From NCBI GenBank assembly GCA_941918925.1, contig OW799235.1, positions 31,733,201 to 31,797,200 of the forward strand: a DNA stretch of 64,000 nt, given 5' to 3'. The first letter of the stretch is position 1, and every line of letters begins with the position of its first letter. Under the pieces are notes generated by a model. That model worked only from the letters and a program-made list of their open reading frames with translations, had not been told where the DNA came from and ran no database searches. This DNA is from Phyto melanocephala (Eukaryota > Arthropoda > Insecta > Diptera > Rhinophoridae). A program made the translations under genes and the position numbers. Of the stretch, positions 47,395-60,000 are shown in pieces.

Positions 47395-48911
47395 TTTATT
47401 ATGTCAACATAGATTTAACAACAATAGAAATTTAAGCGTAGTAATTTCTATCATACCTTATAATTAAGTTTAAATCAAAAATATTAGTTGAAAAAAATAA
47501 TAAAAAATTGGTTATTAGCTTACAGTTATAATTTCAATAAAAATAATCAAATAGCAGATAATTAAAAAAAAACAAGTAAGAGCACTATATTCGGCTGTGC
47601 CGAATCTTTTATACCCACCACCAATTTTGTGTACATTTAAAGAACAATATTTATTATTTTGTTAATCGCTATGGAATAATCTCTTTATAATAAAATATGT
47701 ATCACTTTCTTTGTAGAGGGTGGTTAAATTTTAAGGGCACATGTTAAAGGTGAACTACATCTAGTCTTTAAATTTGTTTTCTGCATTTCACTTGACATTT
47801 CTCAATCTCAAACTTACTCAATTTGATCCGTGGAAAGATACGCAAATGAGCAACGCTTTAAAGTTATTCAGGTTTTTTATAAAAATGGGCGTTCAAATCA
47901 AAAAGCACTTTGCAATTCTTTTGATCAACATAATCGTTCAAATTCGTCCACAATCGGGAGAATTGTAAACAAATATTAAAATTTCTGCAAAACAGGTCTG
48001 TATAAAATGTTAGGAAATCTGTGAATGCCTTCTTAGTTCGTTGAATGGGCACCATTGCTGTTTTTTGCGATAGTGTGGCAAAAGAGCAGTCAACCTCGCC
48101 TCATCATCATGCCTAACAATTGAGCATCAACATTGTCATTGAAAATTTGGACCATCAGATAGAAGGATGGGGGGCCATTTGGCAGATATTTTGTTAAATA
48201 CATAATTGAACCATACAAATATTATCATTACAAAAATAAATAATAATAATATCCTAAATAATTTGTGTTTTATTATACCCGCCACCAAAAAAATGGTGGG
48301 GGTATATTCATTTTGTCATTCCATTTGTAACACATCGAAATATCCATTTTAGACCCAATAAAGTATATATATTCTGAATCAGGGTTTGATTTTATGACGA
48401 TCTAGCTATGTCCGTCCGTCTGTCCGTCTGTCCGTCTGTTGAAAGCACGATAGAGGTCGCACCGAAAAAGCTAGGGGGCTCAAATTTTGCCAGAATCTTT
48501 CTTATAGACAAGGTTTGTTTGGTATTGAAAATGGGCTAAATCGGTACATTAGGAAGAGAGTTATAGCTCGAAAAGCAAGAGTAGGTCGAAAAAACCCTGT
48601 CCTTCAAACATCGAATAAAATGGAATTGTGTCCAAACGCATTAACGTAGACTCATGAAACTTCGAATATATATTTCCTGAGTAAAAACAATATTTTTTCC
48701 CGAAAATTATCTAAATCTATGCATTAGGAGAGGAGTTATCGATCAAAATGTACGAAAATTTATACAGCACAGTGTATTTTTCGGTATATTTAAAAACAAA
48801 AACGTCATAAAAGCAACAAAATTGGATGTACGACTCTGAAATTTTGCATACTTTGTTTATTGGTGAGACGCTTTTTCGTAACGGAAAATCAATGTGCCAC
48901 GCCCACTTTTA

Positions 48912-49890
48912 CGCCCACCTCCCATATAACGTTTTACCCAAAATTCATATAATTTCTCAATTTATGTAGATTTTGGAATAATAAAGGGCTATATTGAAAC
49001 ATCTCAGTTGTACTCATTCGAAAATACAACTTTGACACGCCCACTATAACGCCCACTTTTCACGTTATATACCGTTAATGAAATTTGAAAGCTCATAAAA
49101 CCGCCAAAATTAGAGGTATGATGATCAAATTCGCTACGTATATCCTTTCAGGCAATGTCATTACTGCGCCAGAAAATTAAGGCGCCACGCCCACTTTTAC
49201 GCCCACCTCCCATATAACGTTTTACTTAAAATTCATATAATTCCTCTATTAATAAAGATTTTGGAATAATAAAGGACTATATTGAAACACCTAAGTTGTA
49301 CTCATTCGCAAAAATAACTTTGACACGCCTACTATAACGCCCACTTTTCACGTTATATACCGTTAATGAAATTTAAAAGCTCATAAAACCGCCAAAATAA
49401 GAGGTATGATGATAAAATTTGCTACGTATATCCCCCTAGGCAATGTCATTACTGTGCTAGAAATTTGAGTTGCCACGCCCACTTTTCCGCCCACCTCCCA
49501 TATAACGTTTTACTCAAAATTCCTCTAATTTCTCTATTAATAATGATTTTGGATTAATAAAGGGCTATATTGAAACACCTAAGTTGTGCTCATTCGCCAA
49601 AACAACTTTGACACGCCTACTATAACGCCCACTTTTCACGTAATCTACCGTTAATGAAATTTAAAAGCTCATAAAACCGCCAAAATTAGAGGTATGATGA
49701 TCAAATTTGCTGTGTATATCCTCCTAATCAATGTTATTGTTGTGCCAAAAAGTTTAGGTGACACGGCCACTTTAACGCCTACCTCCCATACAACGGCTTA
49801 CCTTAAATTCATGTAATTTCTCTATTGACAAAGTTTTTGGGAAAATAAAGGGCTATATTGAAATATTTAAGTTGTATTTATTCGTAGAAA
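48912..49890 (+). repeat. central tandem repeats of B2, unit about 288 bp
   Basis: The marker CCCACCTCCCATATAAC (with small changes) recurs near 48912, 49201, 49491 and 49777, a spacing of 286-290 bp. Between markers the order is constant: an ATTAATAAAGATTTTGG block, then ACACGCCTACTATAACGCCC, then CCGTTAATGAAATTTAAAAG. B1 and the 31033 copy have fewer units. Confidence 0.8.
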
Positions 49891-49929
49891 CTTTATTGAC
49901 ACAGCTACTTTAACACACTTTCATTGAAT

Positions 49930-50528
49930 TTCATTTCATTTAAGGACCGATGTTGTATTTAAATAAAACACAAATTATTTAGGATATTATTATTTCTTTT
50001 TATAATGATAATATTTGTATGGTTCAATTATGTATTTAACAAAATATCGGCCAAATGACCCCCCCCCATCCTTGGTGCCACTCCTCTATCTGATGGTCCA
50101 AATTTTCAATGACAATGTTGATGCTCAATTATTGGGCATGATGATGAGTCGAGGTTGACTGCTCTTTTGCCACACTATCGCAAAAAAACAGCAACAGTTC
50201 CCATTCAACGAACTAAGAAGGCATTCACAGATTTTCTAACATTTTATACAGACCTGTTTTGCAGAAATTTAAATATTTTTTACAATTCTCCCGATTGTGG
50301 ACGAATTTGAACGATTATGTTGATCAAAAGAATTACGAAGTGCACAAAATGCATTTTGACTTGAACGCCCATTTTTATAAAAAACCTGAATAACTTTAAC
50401 GCGTTGCTCATTTGCGTATCTTTCCACTGTTCAAATTAAGTTGGTCAAAATATCAAATAAAATGCAAAAAAAACTTGTTGTTTGTGTGGCTCATCTTCAA
50501 CATGGGCCCTTAAAATTTAACCACCCTC
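49930..50528 (-). mobile_element. mariner derivative M3 inside B2
   Basis: The right end ...TTAACCACCCTC is followed by TA and CAAAGAAAGTGATACAT, the same target context as M1 and M2. The left end is eroded (CATTTAAGGACCGATGTTG). The inner sequence matches M1 closely, including the deletion of the catalytic domain. Confidence 0.75.
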
Positions 50529-52249
50529 TACAAAGAAAGTGATACATATTTTATTATAAAGAGATTATCCACAATGATTAACAAAATAATAAATATTGTG
50601 CTTTAAATGTACACAAAATTGGTGGTGGGTATAAAAGATTCGGCACAGCCGAATATAGTGCTCTTACTTGTTTAAATTCAACATCGGTCCTTAAAATTTA
50701 ACCACCCTTTATAACTTCGATATGCTACTAAAATGCTTTTGTAAATGTAGTCTTTCAATGAAAGTGGGCGTTAAAGTAGGTGTGTCAATAAAGTTTCTGC
50801 TAATAAATACAACTTAAATATTTCAATATAGTCCTTTATTTTCCCAAAAACTTTGTCAATAAAAAAATTACATGAATTTAAGATAAACCGTTGGGAGATA
50901 GGCGTTAAAGTGGGCGCGTCACCTTAACTTTTTGGCACAACAATTACATTGATTAGAAGGATATACGTAGCAAATTTTATAATCATACCTCTAATTTTGG
51001 CGGTTTTATGAGCTTTTAAATTTCATTAACGGTAGATAGCGTGAAAAGTGGGCGTTATAGTAGGCGTGTTTATGAGCTTTTAAATTTCATTAACGGTAGA
51101 TAACGTGAAAAGTGGGCGTTATAGTAGGCGTGTCAAAGTTATTTTTGCGAATGTGTACAACTTAGATGTTTAATTATAGCCCTTTATTATTCCAAAATCT
51201 TTATTAATAGAGAAATTATATGAATTTTAGGTAAAACGTTATATGGGAGGTGGGCGTAAAAGTGGGCGTGGCACCTCAATTTTCTGGCACAGTAATGACA
51301 TTGCCTAGGGGGATATACGTGGCAAATTTTATCATAATACCTCTCATTTTGGCGGTTTTATGAGCTTTTAAATTTCATTAACGGTAGATAACGTGAAAAG
51401 TGGGCGTTATAGTAGGCGTGTCAAAGCTGTTTTTGCGAATGAGCAAAACTTAGGCGTTTCAATATAGCCCTTTTTTATTTTAAAATCTTTATTAATAGAG
51501 AAATTATATGAATTTTAGGTAAAACGTTATATGGGAGGTGGGCGTAAAAGTGGGCGTGGCACATTGATTTTCCGTTACAAAAAAGCGTCTCACTAAAAAA
51601 CAAAGTGTGCAAAATTTCAGAGTCGTACATCCAATTTTGATGCTTTTATGACGTTTTTGTTTTTAAATATACTGAAAAATACACTGTGCGGTATAAATTT
51701 TCGTACATTTTGATCGATTACTCCTCTCCTAATAAATATATTTAGGTAATTTTCGGAAAAAGATATTGTTTTTACTCAGGAAATATATATTCGAAGTTTC
51801 ATGAGTCTACGTTAATGCGTTTGGACACAATTCCATTTTATTCGATGTTTGAAGGACACAGTTTTTCCGACCTACTCTTGCTTTTCGAGCTATAACTCTC
51901 TTTTTAATATTCCGATTTAGCCCATTTTCAATACCAAACAAACCTTATCTATGCGAAAGATTCTGGCAAAATTTGAGCCCCCTAGCTCTTTCGGTGCGAC
52001 CTCTATCGTGCTTTCAACAGACGGACAGACGGACAGACGGACGAACATAGCTAAATCGTCATCAAATCAAACCCTGATTCAGAATATATATACTTTATGG
52101 GGTCTAGAATGGATATTTCGATGTGTTACAAACGGAATGACAAAATGAATATACCCCCACCATTTTTTTGGTGGCGGGTATAAAAATTAATAAAATTTAT
52201 CCAGAATACAAGTCAAAGAGTTTCTTTTAAAAAAGTAATGCGTTACAAA

Positions 52250-52690
52250 TCTCCCTTATAGGTGGTTAGGTACTATTCCCAAAAACGTATAGCGGTAACT
52301 AAGAATTGCCAATTTGATATTAATGTACGATATCTCAGTTGTATTAAAGTCTTATTCCTTCCGAAGCGATCAAATTTAAGGCGATTGTAAAGATGATCAG
52401 GTTCTCTTATAGTTATTATTTTGTGTAATAGTACTACAATTCTTATTTTCAATAGGTCATCAAATTGGACACCAAGAATATTTTTTTAATAAAAGCCAAT
52501 ATGTTCGTTATTTCCATAGGACTTAAGCCCAAACACATATCTTGCTATATTGTTGAATGTTACATTATGTCTCGCCTTACTTCTTGCATCACAACTTAAA
52601 AAACCTTCACAGCAGTAGAGTAAAATTGGAACAAGATACGTTTTAGCAAGTTATAACCTGATTTTAGGTGGAGTACACGAGTCTCACGAA
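52250..52690 (-). pseudogene. Jockey-type LINE reverse transcriptase, C-terminal fragment
   Basis: On the minus strand, AKTYLVPILLYCCEGFLSCD then ARSKARHNVTFNNIARYVFG stays open. It continues through frameshifts to LKFDRFGRNKTLIQLRYRTL and QFLVTAIRFWEYLT. This is the post-YADD thumb and C-terminal region typical of jockey-like elements (LVLYGCE..., FNNIARYVFG, LRYR.L). The catalytic core is absent and stops occur in the middle. Confidence 0.7.
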
Positions 52691-53084
52691 TGTAAGAAAT
52701 TGCGGAGAGGATCATTATTATTGCCAAAGCGGGGATTAATATAAGTCCAATGATATCACGTTAATCTGATAAAAACGACTAACCAGTTCAACAAAGATTT
52801 ATAAAAGCTTTTCTCTATAATATAATTTAGTTAAATATAAATTAATATCTCAATATCTTTATTAATTACACAGAAGTATCTAGATATCATCTAACATTGT
52901 TTACTGAAATTCAACTTAAATCTCTTTTTTCTAATTATGTGTTAAGAAAATTATCAGCGAGAGAGTCACATTTGAACATACACTCATTGGCGTTGCTAAA
53001 AATTTGTATTGGATATGGCAAAGGTTTAAACATTATTTTATTTTGGTGGTCAAAATCTTAAACTGAGTTAATTTTATATATACA
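52691..53084. other. AT-rich DNA without recognised features
   Basis: No gene or repeat boundary is recognised. Confidence 0.4.
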
Positions 53085-53711
53085 CTAGATAATACCCGGT
53101 GTGCTTCGCCCCCCCCAAATTTTAGTATTTAATTCATATGGCAGGTGGCACGCCCACTATTGTTAATGCACCAATTTTTTCCATAAATGTTGATTTGAAT
53201 ATCAAAGTTGCTTTTGCAAAATTTTAGTACTCTAATCGATATCGTTTTCCAGATATACGAATTTTATTATTTAATTTATATGGCAGGTGCCACGCCCATT
53301 ATTGTTAATGCACCCATTTCTTGCCTAAGTGGTAATTTGGGTGTCCAAGTTACTCTTGCAAAATTTTACTCTCTAATCGATATCGTTTTCAAAATATACG
53401 AATTTTAGTATTTAATTCATGTGGCCACGCCTACTATTGCAAGTCCGCCCATTTTTTAACTTAATGATCGTGTGGATGTCAGAGTTTACCGTACTTATTT
53501 TGAATACTCTAGCTGCATTAACTTTCGTGATATATAATATATAATATATAATATATAATATTTAATACTTATTCTTTAATAGGGCGTGGCACCCCGCCCA
53601 CTTACAGTTTCAAACCAAATTATGACCTGTAGTTCCTTCCAGACATGCCGTTTAACCGTCTATAAAGCACAAACAAACATACAAACACACATTGATTTTT
53701 ATATATAAAGA
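53085..53711 (-). mobile_element. non-autonomous Helitron copy 2
   Basis: In reverse orientation, the 5' end is TCTTTATATATAAAAATCAA, preceded by A, and the 3' end is GGGTATTATCTAG, followed by T. This is the exact A|TC...CTAG|T Helitron insertion rule. The inner repeats with ATCGATATCG match the 12177 copy. A (TATAA)n-like tract lies at 53530-53570. It is non-coding. Confidence 0.85.
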
Positions 53712-54978
53712 TTAAATGTAAATATTTATATCTGGGTAGGACACAAAATTAATTTTAGGTGGGGTTAATTACACCCCCTAGAATGGTCTAGTTATGTCCA
53801 TGAATACTCTTCATCAACATCAGGGTATTTGATAATAAATATGTAAATGTCTATTGCTATTATGCTTCTGATATCATTCTTGGTTTGGAACATTTTCTTG
53901 CGTTAATTGTTCTACAAGTTAAGCCTTTTAATTTGATATTAATATTTTAGGGGAAATAAAAAAAATATGTAATTCATGATTTTCTAGTAATGGTTATTTC
54001 GGACTTTAAATTTATTATTGGTGTAATTTGCGATTGTGTTTCAGGCGATAACTTCAAATAGCATAATTTTTCTTTATAAAAATCAAGGTGAGTGAGAAAC
54101 CATTATTACATTATACATTATTTTTTTTCGATTTTACAAGTACTTTTTTATTTATATTTATGTACACATAAAGCGGCGACAATGCAGTAACCGAATGTAT
54201 TGCTAATCGATTGAATTTCTAGCTCTGATTTGCTATGAAATTTCTCAATGAACTTTAGTACTTGCAACCATAAAATTTTAATATCTTTAATAATACAAGA
54301 AATATAATATCATTTTATTTTATGGTAAAAGACTTCTTGTCAAGATTACTCGGTTTAAATTTAAAGTTTCCATCAACTGATGTTACACCCTTTTTCTTAT
54401 AATTAATATGTGCATTTAACGCCAATAGTATTTCATATTATTTATTTTTACATTGACTTTCTTCAAAATATGGCTTCATAAAAGTGCTGTATTATTTGTT
54501 GCTTGTGTATTTAAGGATGAAAATTATATATTTAACTTGAAATTTTATTTTTTAATAATTAAAAGCTTTTGCTGTACAATAGTTATGAAGTAAAAGTATG
54601 TACTCATAAAACCACGCAAAGAAATGCTTTGTATCCTGAAATGGTGTCAATATTTTTCATTATAAAATTACCCAATTATACACTAAAGTATTTATAAACA
54701 AATTAAAGTAAATTACGATTTTTTGCTGCACTGTGTGTACGAATATTTAATATTAAATATTTTCAGTTTTTGTGTGGTGTTGGTATGGTTGCAAAAAAAA
54801 AAATATATTTTGTTGTGGTAACTCATGGTATTTTATTTTTTATAAAATAAACTAATATAAAGTTGTAAAAGTTGTCAGAACACTCACAAAGTTCTAGTTT
54901 TTTATGCTATAAAACAAAAATTTAAAAATTTCCTTAATTTCAATTTATTTTAAAGCGGTAAACGATTGACCCTATCTT
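53712..54978. other. AT-rich DNA without recognised features
   Basis: No gene or repeat boundary is recognised. Confidence 0.4.
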
Positions 54979-55812
54979 TATATCCTTTTCAGAGATTGTA
55001 TTGTCATTCCGTGTGAAATTTCTACAATCTTTATTAGCAACCCCATAACGAATATTTTTTCTTAAAGGTTATTAGAAAAGTCGATTGAGTAAAGTCCGTC
55101 TGTCCGCGTGTATTTTGAAGTCAGTTGTTTTAAATAATACCCCAGTGTATCGCTCAGATTCATGTTTGATACTAAAAATCAGAAATATCCAAGATTATAT
55201 CGGTGCTGAAAATTAAAAACATCAGTCCATTAACAATTCAGATATGATGGAAAAACCTAGACAAACTCGTTTTTCAGAACGCATCAATTCGAACTGGATA
55301 AACGTGAGAGAAAAAAATTTGTTTTTTTTCTAGTTTTTGATACATACACTGACAGAGATAACGAAAAGCCTAAACAAAAGATACAACTTTAATATAATTT
55401 AGTATGAGCAGATAAAACATCCATCTACGCATACACATTCATACGTATTACTTACGTTTCAATATTGTTTGCCCTTTATTTTGTATGATTATATGATTGT
55501 AAGAACAATACATTTCTTTACTATTTTTAAGTCGCAAACAAATGCATGAAATTAAATTGCAAAAAGAATGTTTTATAAAAAAAATCATAATTTCAATGTT
55601 TCTTAATTACTTTCTAATATATTTGTACTATATAATTGCCAGTAATACATAAGGGAGTTAATTGACCGATGTACATTTATTGGTCAACTGTGTTCAATCC
55701 CGAAACAAATTCAAGACTGCACAATTACACATGGTGGTACACTCGTTATTGCATGCCTACACATTGCGAAGGGTATATAAGATTCGGTACAGCTGAATAT
55801 AGCGCTTTTAAT
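54979..55812 (+). repeat. DINE-1-like element, family A, copy 8
   Basis: The TTGTCATTCCGTGTGAAATT and TCTACAATC 5' core, a GTCCGTCTGTCCGCGTG tract, a module remnant near 55290 (CGAACTGGATAAACGTGAGA) and the 3' end TTGCGAAGGGTATATAAGAT with TTCGGTACAGCTGAA. The B-box core of the module has been lost. The terminus is slightly decayed (GCGCTTTTAAT). Confidence 0.75.
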
Positions 55813-56649
55813 TTTTAACACTAGCTTATACCTGTAACAAATGTTAACATAATTGATAATTTCTTTGCATTCTGTTTCTTCAGACTAAAAGTAAACAAAT
55901 GACAGCAGTATTTTTAGGACTACGTCATCGGTCGAAAGAACAACATCTTTTGCCTTTAGTGAGGACATGCTATTGGAAAAAAGAAACACACTACCCTCTT
56001 AAAGAGCAAATTTTTGTAAGAAAACAAAAACATGAAATCTGTAGTTTTTACACAGAAATCGACATAAGATTCAATTATACATGCTTAAAATAATCGATCT
56101 ATGAATTCAAACAAATTGGTTCTTTAATATTTAAAAATTTTACTTTTTTAAGTAGTCGATTTCAGCATTACATAAAACCAAGTGATTGTGCAATATGGCC
56201 CAAGCCCAATCTGATAATACCTTCAGCATCATGTACATACTCTACATGAAGCCTGGGTTAAAGTGTCTCCATTTCAACACTTTTATTGACTATTTTGGTC
56301 AACATTTTTATCGACTAGGTACACATACACTTTTGACACTTCTTATACAGAAAAAAAATTTAAAAATAATTTTCGATTGTAAATTGAAGTTTACTTTTAC
56401 ATTTTATAAGAATATTTTAATTAAAGGAGATAAAAACGATTAGATTACAAAAATCAAGAGGTAAATACCTAGGTTAAATATCGTCGAAGAAGCACGTAGT
56501 CAGGAGTACTAAAGCCACTAGTGGATTTTCAATGACAAGCACGGGTTAAATGCTTATAGTAAAGTACATTGTCTGGGGAAAAATTGTCAGTAGTACTGAC
56601 AGAGTCAATAGTGAATCAGTACTGATTCACTGTCGACGTTTCCTACAGG
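55813..56649. other. AT-rich DNA with a palindromic patch
   Basis: No gene is recognised. Short palindromes cluster at 56586-56631, annotated separately. Confidence 0.4.
56610..56631. repeat. perfect 22-bp palindrome
   Basis: The two halves, AGTGAATCAGT and ACTGATTCACT, are exact complements with no spacer. Ten bases upstream, GTCAGTA and TACTGAC form another 7-bp stem (56586-56600). Confidence 0.8.
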
Positions 56650-56866
56650 GTCTATATAAGTAGGTTAAGTAGAACAGATAGCTAATATGCAGCTTACTTG
56701 GGTACATCGTATTGATACCTTTAAGATACATAAAAAATAAAAGGTAGAATACAATAGAATAGAAAAGAAATAGAAGGAGACCAGTTCAGAGTCTCTGGCG
56801 GGAATGAGACCCGCAGCCCACAGACTAGCAGACCAGAAGACTACTGAGCAGTCCACCAGGGAACCC
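56650..56866 (-). repeat. tRNA-derived SINE, copy 1
   Basis: On the minus strand it begins GGTTCCCTGGTGGACTGCTC, has an imperfect B box GGGTCTCATTCCC (56801-56813) and then CAGAGACTCTGAACTGGTCT and pyrimidine-rich sequence. Head, box order and the shared body with the copy at 60283 define a SINE family. The 3' boundary is approximate. Confidence 0.65.
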
Positions 56867-56924
56867 TATCCTTAGTAGTACTATATTGTGGCTTAGGCTA
56901 GATATCATTTTAAATTTTATGCGC

Positions 56925-57075
56925 CAATTTGCTTTATTATTTCCGACGCCATTTTGAATTTTGAATTTTTGCATATGGTTATCCGCCATTTTGCTTAGAA
57001 TGCCATCTTAGATTATATTGTTTTCAGAGTTTTCTGTATTCTACTGGTCAAGCCCTTGCATTTTAAATCACTGTT
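56925..57075. repeat. dispersed CCGCCATTTT repeat, second copy
   Basis: Carries GACGCCATTTTGAATTTTGA, then CCGCCATTTTGCTTAGAATG, then GTTTTCTGTATTCTACTGG. This is the module order of the 23870-24250 repeat. Confidence 0.5.
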
Positions 57076-60000
57076 TAAGGGCTGAATAGAGCAAATCCGT
57101 AACTACTGTATTTGCTACTGCTACCAATTTGTTTTCACTAGCGTGTTCAAAAGTTGTTTAGGAGTTTAAGAAACTTGATTTAAAATATTTTAATAACAAT
57201 ATTAGAATATAAGAATATTTTAATATTTTCTCCAATTGATTTTTAGCCTGTACATATGCCAATTAAACTAATAATTTTCACTAAAATCCTTATATCTACA
57301 TTTTTTAGTGAAATTAAAAAACGGATAACCGGGTGAAGAATTTATCGGAAAACTGCAGAAAAGTACTCTATTTAGTTAAACAGATGCATACGTGTTTTCT
57401 TTTATTCAAACTTCAACAGCTAATAGGTTAAAATTCAAAAGCAAAATTGTTGAAGGTATTTCTGATAAATCGATACTACATGCGCGTCTGTGGGATATAT
57501 GCGGCCTTTATAAAGTTGATTTCAACGATTACAGATACCAACAGGCATTATCAGCTAGATCGACTTTTTCTTATTCATTCTGTTGACTTTATAGCCTACA
57601 TGCTCTGTTTTGATGCCATCAAGCAGTCACTGAAAAATAATTAATAATTAATAATTAATGTGCAAGTTACAGTTTTATTAGATCTTTTGATCGGTATAGT
57701 CTTAAAGTTTTTCGCAATTATTTTTACAGTTGAATTCACACAATTCTTTAAAATCGTTATTTAAACAAATTTTCAATTTAGCTTTTGTACAAATTTTTTT
57801 GAACTTTTGTTTTCAATTTGTTGTTTGAAGAATGAACAAACAAGTAAAAATTTAATAAATAATATTTATTTCTTAGAGAATTTTTCTAAGAAATGTTCAA
57901 AAAAACTGACAGAAAAAGAGAAATTTAATATTAAAAGAATGTTAAATAGTTAAATGTTCCGGGCCTCTGTTGTTTATTTACTGAACTAAAACTTTATTAT
58001 TTAATGATTTTGCAGTAAGAATAAATAAAATATTTTCCATAAATAAACTTTGTCCTAAATCAATATAAATCGTTTCATTGCTTTCCATTATATTTTTTGT
58101 AAATCATAAATAAATTTAGTTAGTACGAAAACCTTTGATGTTAGTATATCTTATATATTTTTTTTTGACATAAATAATTAAATATATTAAACAAGAAACT
58201 CATGAATAAAAATCTATAAATAAATCCGCAAGTTTGTGTATAAAACACATAATACTTACCATATAAATATTGTATTTATTTAAAGTAAATACTCAGTGAT
58301 TATAAACATTAAATTGAATTCGATTGCTTTATGTTAAATTTAGTGTAAAATTTAAATAGAAAAATACAAAGAATTTTCGATTAAAAATTGTTTTAAGTTA
58401 ATTGAAGCATTAAACATGGCAACAAAATCTGCACAGAATTATTCTCTAAAACAAATGAGTTCAATACTGTGAATCTAAAATACAAAACAACAACAACAAT
58501 AATATCATCTACATGGAACGAATAAACTTTCGCTTTTGTTATATTTTTTAACATTGAACCAAAATATTTACATTGAAAAAAAAAAGACTTTTGAATATGA
58601 AACCAAAAACAAATACACAATAATGAAACATGTTAATGATTGTTTGAAAAATACTTATTTGTAAAGCTATCCAACTGGGTGGGTAGTACAAGTATAGTAA
58701 ACGATGTGCAACAGAAAGTTTTTAGATCTTCTACATACAGATGTATATTTAAAGAAAAATTGTAAATAAAATTTAACCTCGATCCCAAAAAATAGGGCGT
58801 CCACTAGATCGCTTAAGCGTAAAAAATCTTCTGACACTATAATCAAAATAACAAACCCTACTACAGAGACTTAGTTGGCCATTTTTAAATAAAAAAATAT
58901 TTATTATTTGAACCAAATGCAAAATGCTATTGTAGATACTACCAAGATAAAATATCAAAACCAGAACTAGAATAATCAAAGAAAATATCAATTGATATTA
59001 AAATTAAGTGTTTTTATAGCGTGAATGGCAATGATACATTTCAACGTGACAAAACCATTTCCACAGACATATTCACAAACACACTCACAAACACTTACCA
59101 CCATCGTACATACACATTTTTTTAATTTCATTTCTTGCACACAATTTTTAAAGAATTTGAAAAATAATGGTTTCAATATCAGCCACATTATAAATGAGTA
59201 TTGTTGTTGGTCACAAAAGACAAAGACAAAACAAAAATCCCAAACAATGAGTTCATACTTTCTTTTGTACAAAAAAAATAACTGTACAGGACAATTGTCC
59301 CAACAATATTACGCTAAAAATGAGATACCGAGGCTGCTACGGAAATATTGTGAAATAAATAAACTATTTAAAACATGTAAAACTTAAAAATATAATGAAT
59401 TTTGTCCACATTTTAAGCCTCCAAAACGATTTTTGAGTATCCACGAATAATCAATCACTGAATTATTTGTAACATATAACGGTTTCAGCAAGCTTCTGTT
59501 AAGCTCTCTTACATATTTTATCATCAGAAACATCATCGTGCTATTTTTAGTGCCTGCTAGACCTCGTATCACTTTAGCATCGAAATATTTCTCAAATAAA
59601 CCCCAAACCCATGAATAATAGTAAAAACATCCATATTTGGTTGGTAGTTTACTGCAATCGCACATGCAATTGTATGTGGACAAGACCCCACCATTCGTTA
59701 GATCAAAAGTAAAGAAAAGATGTTAAATCACCTTGAGATATTTCAATAGATAATTAAGATTTGATCCATATATTTCACGCAGATCAGTTGGTAAATGATG
59801 AGCCAGAAATCTTTATCTCTCAGCAAAAGCTCAAAAGTGGAGTATTGCATCATCTTTCCAATATACCTCAAACTGAGACAACTGTCATAAAAAATTAAAC
59901 TTGAGTTTATTGGCAAGAAAGTAGCCTTAATATTTCCCTTCAATTAAATTTAAAATTTGCATTATACGTCCTATATGAAGTGAAGACGACGTCAATATAG

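Larger units (their letters stand above)
48271..50672 (+). repeat. DINE-1-like element, family B, copy B2, inserted in M2
   Basis: Both ends are intact. TATACCCGCCACC lies at 48274 and TTCGGCACAGCCGAATATAG with CTCTTACTTGT at about 50640-50671. It sits between T residues of M2, as expected for Helentron-type insertion. At 2.4 kb it is the longest copy because it has about four central repeat units and its own mariner derivative M3. Confidence 0.85.
47716..50709 (+). mobile_element. mariner derivative M2, split by B2
   Basis: The left end GAGGGTGGTTAAATTTTAAG at 47716 and the right end ...TTAACCACCCTT at 50709 are flanked by TA. The plus-strand frame NEQRFKVIQVFYKNGRSNQK is followed by DQHNRSNSSTIGRIVNKY. 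The element breaks off at 48270, where B2 starts, and its last 37 bp reappear at 50673. Like M1, it lacks the catalytic domain. Confidence 0.8.
47572..52186 (-). repeat. DINE-1-like element, family B, copy B3, split by nested insertions
   Basis: The left part (47572-47715) carries the 3' terminus and reads up to ...TTTCTTTGTA. The right part (50710-52186) resumes with TATAACTTCGATATGC and ends GGTGGCGGGTATAAAAA. The two parts join into the uninterrupted sequence seen in the copy at 31033. The gap holds the mariner derivative M2, itself split by B2. Confidence 0.85.

Noticed and set aside
47774..47968. 64-codon open frame in the mariner derivative M2
   Set aside because: It is out of frame with the real transposase remnant (NEQRFKVIQVFYKNGRS...), so it is a shadow.
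48912..49890. CRISPR-like array
   Set aside because: The repeats are about 288 bp and contiguous, belong to a eukaryotic mobile element, and have no short repeat-spacer pattern.
59384..59683. 99-codon minus-strand open frame
   Set aside because: No family motif, no splice or promoter context, and open frames of this size occur by chance in AT-poor patches.
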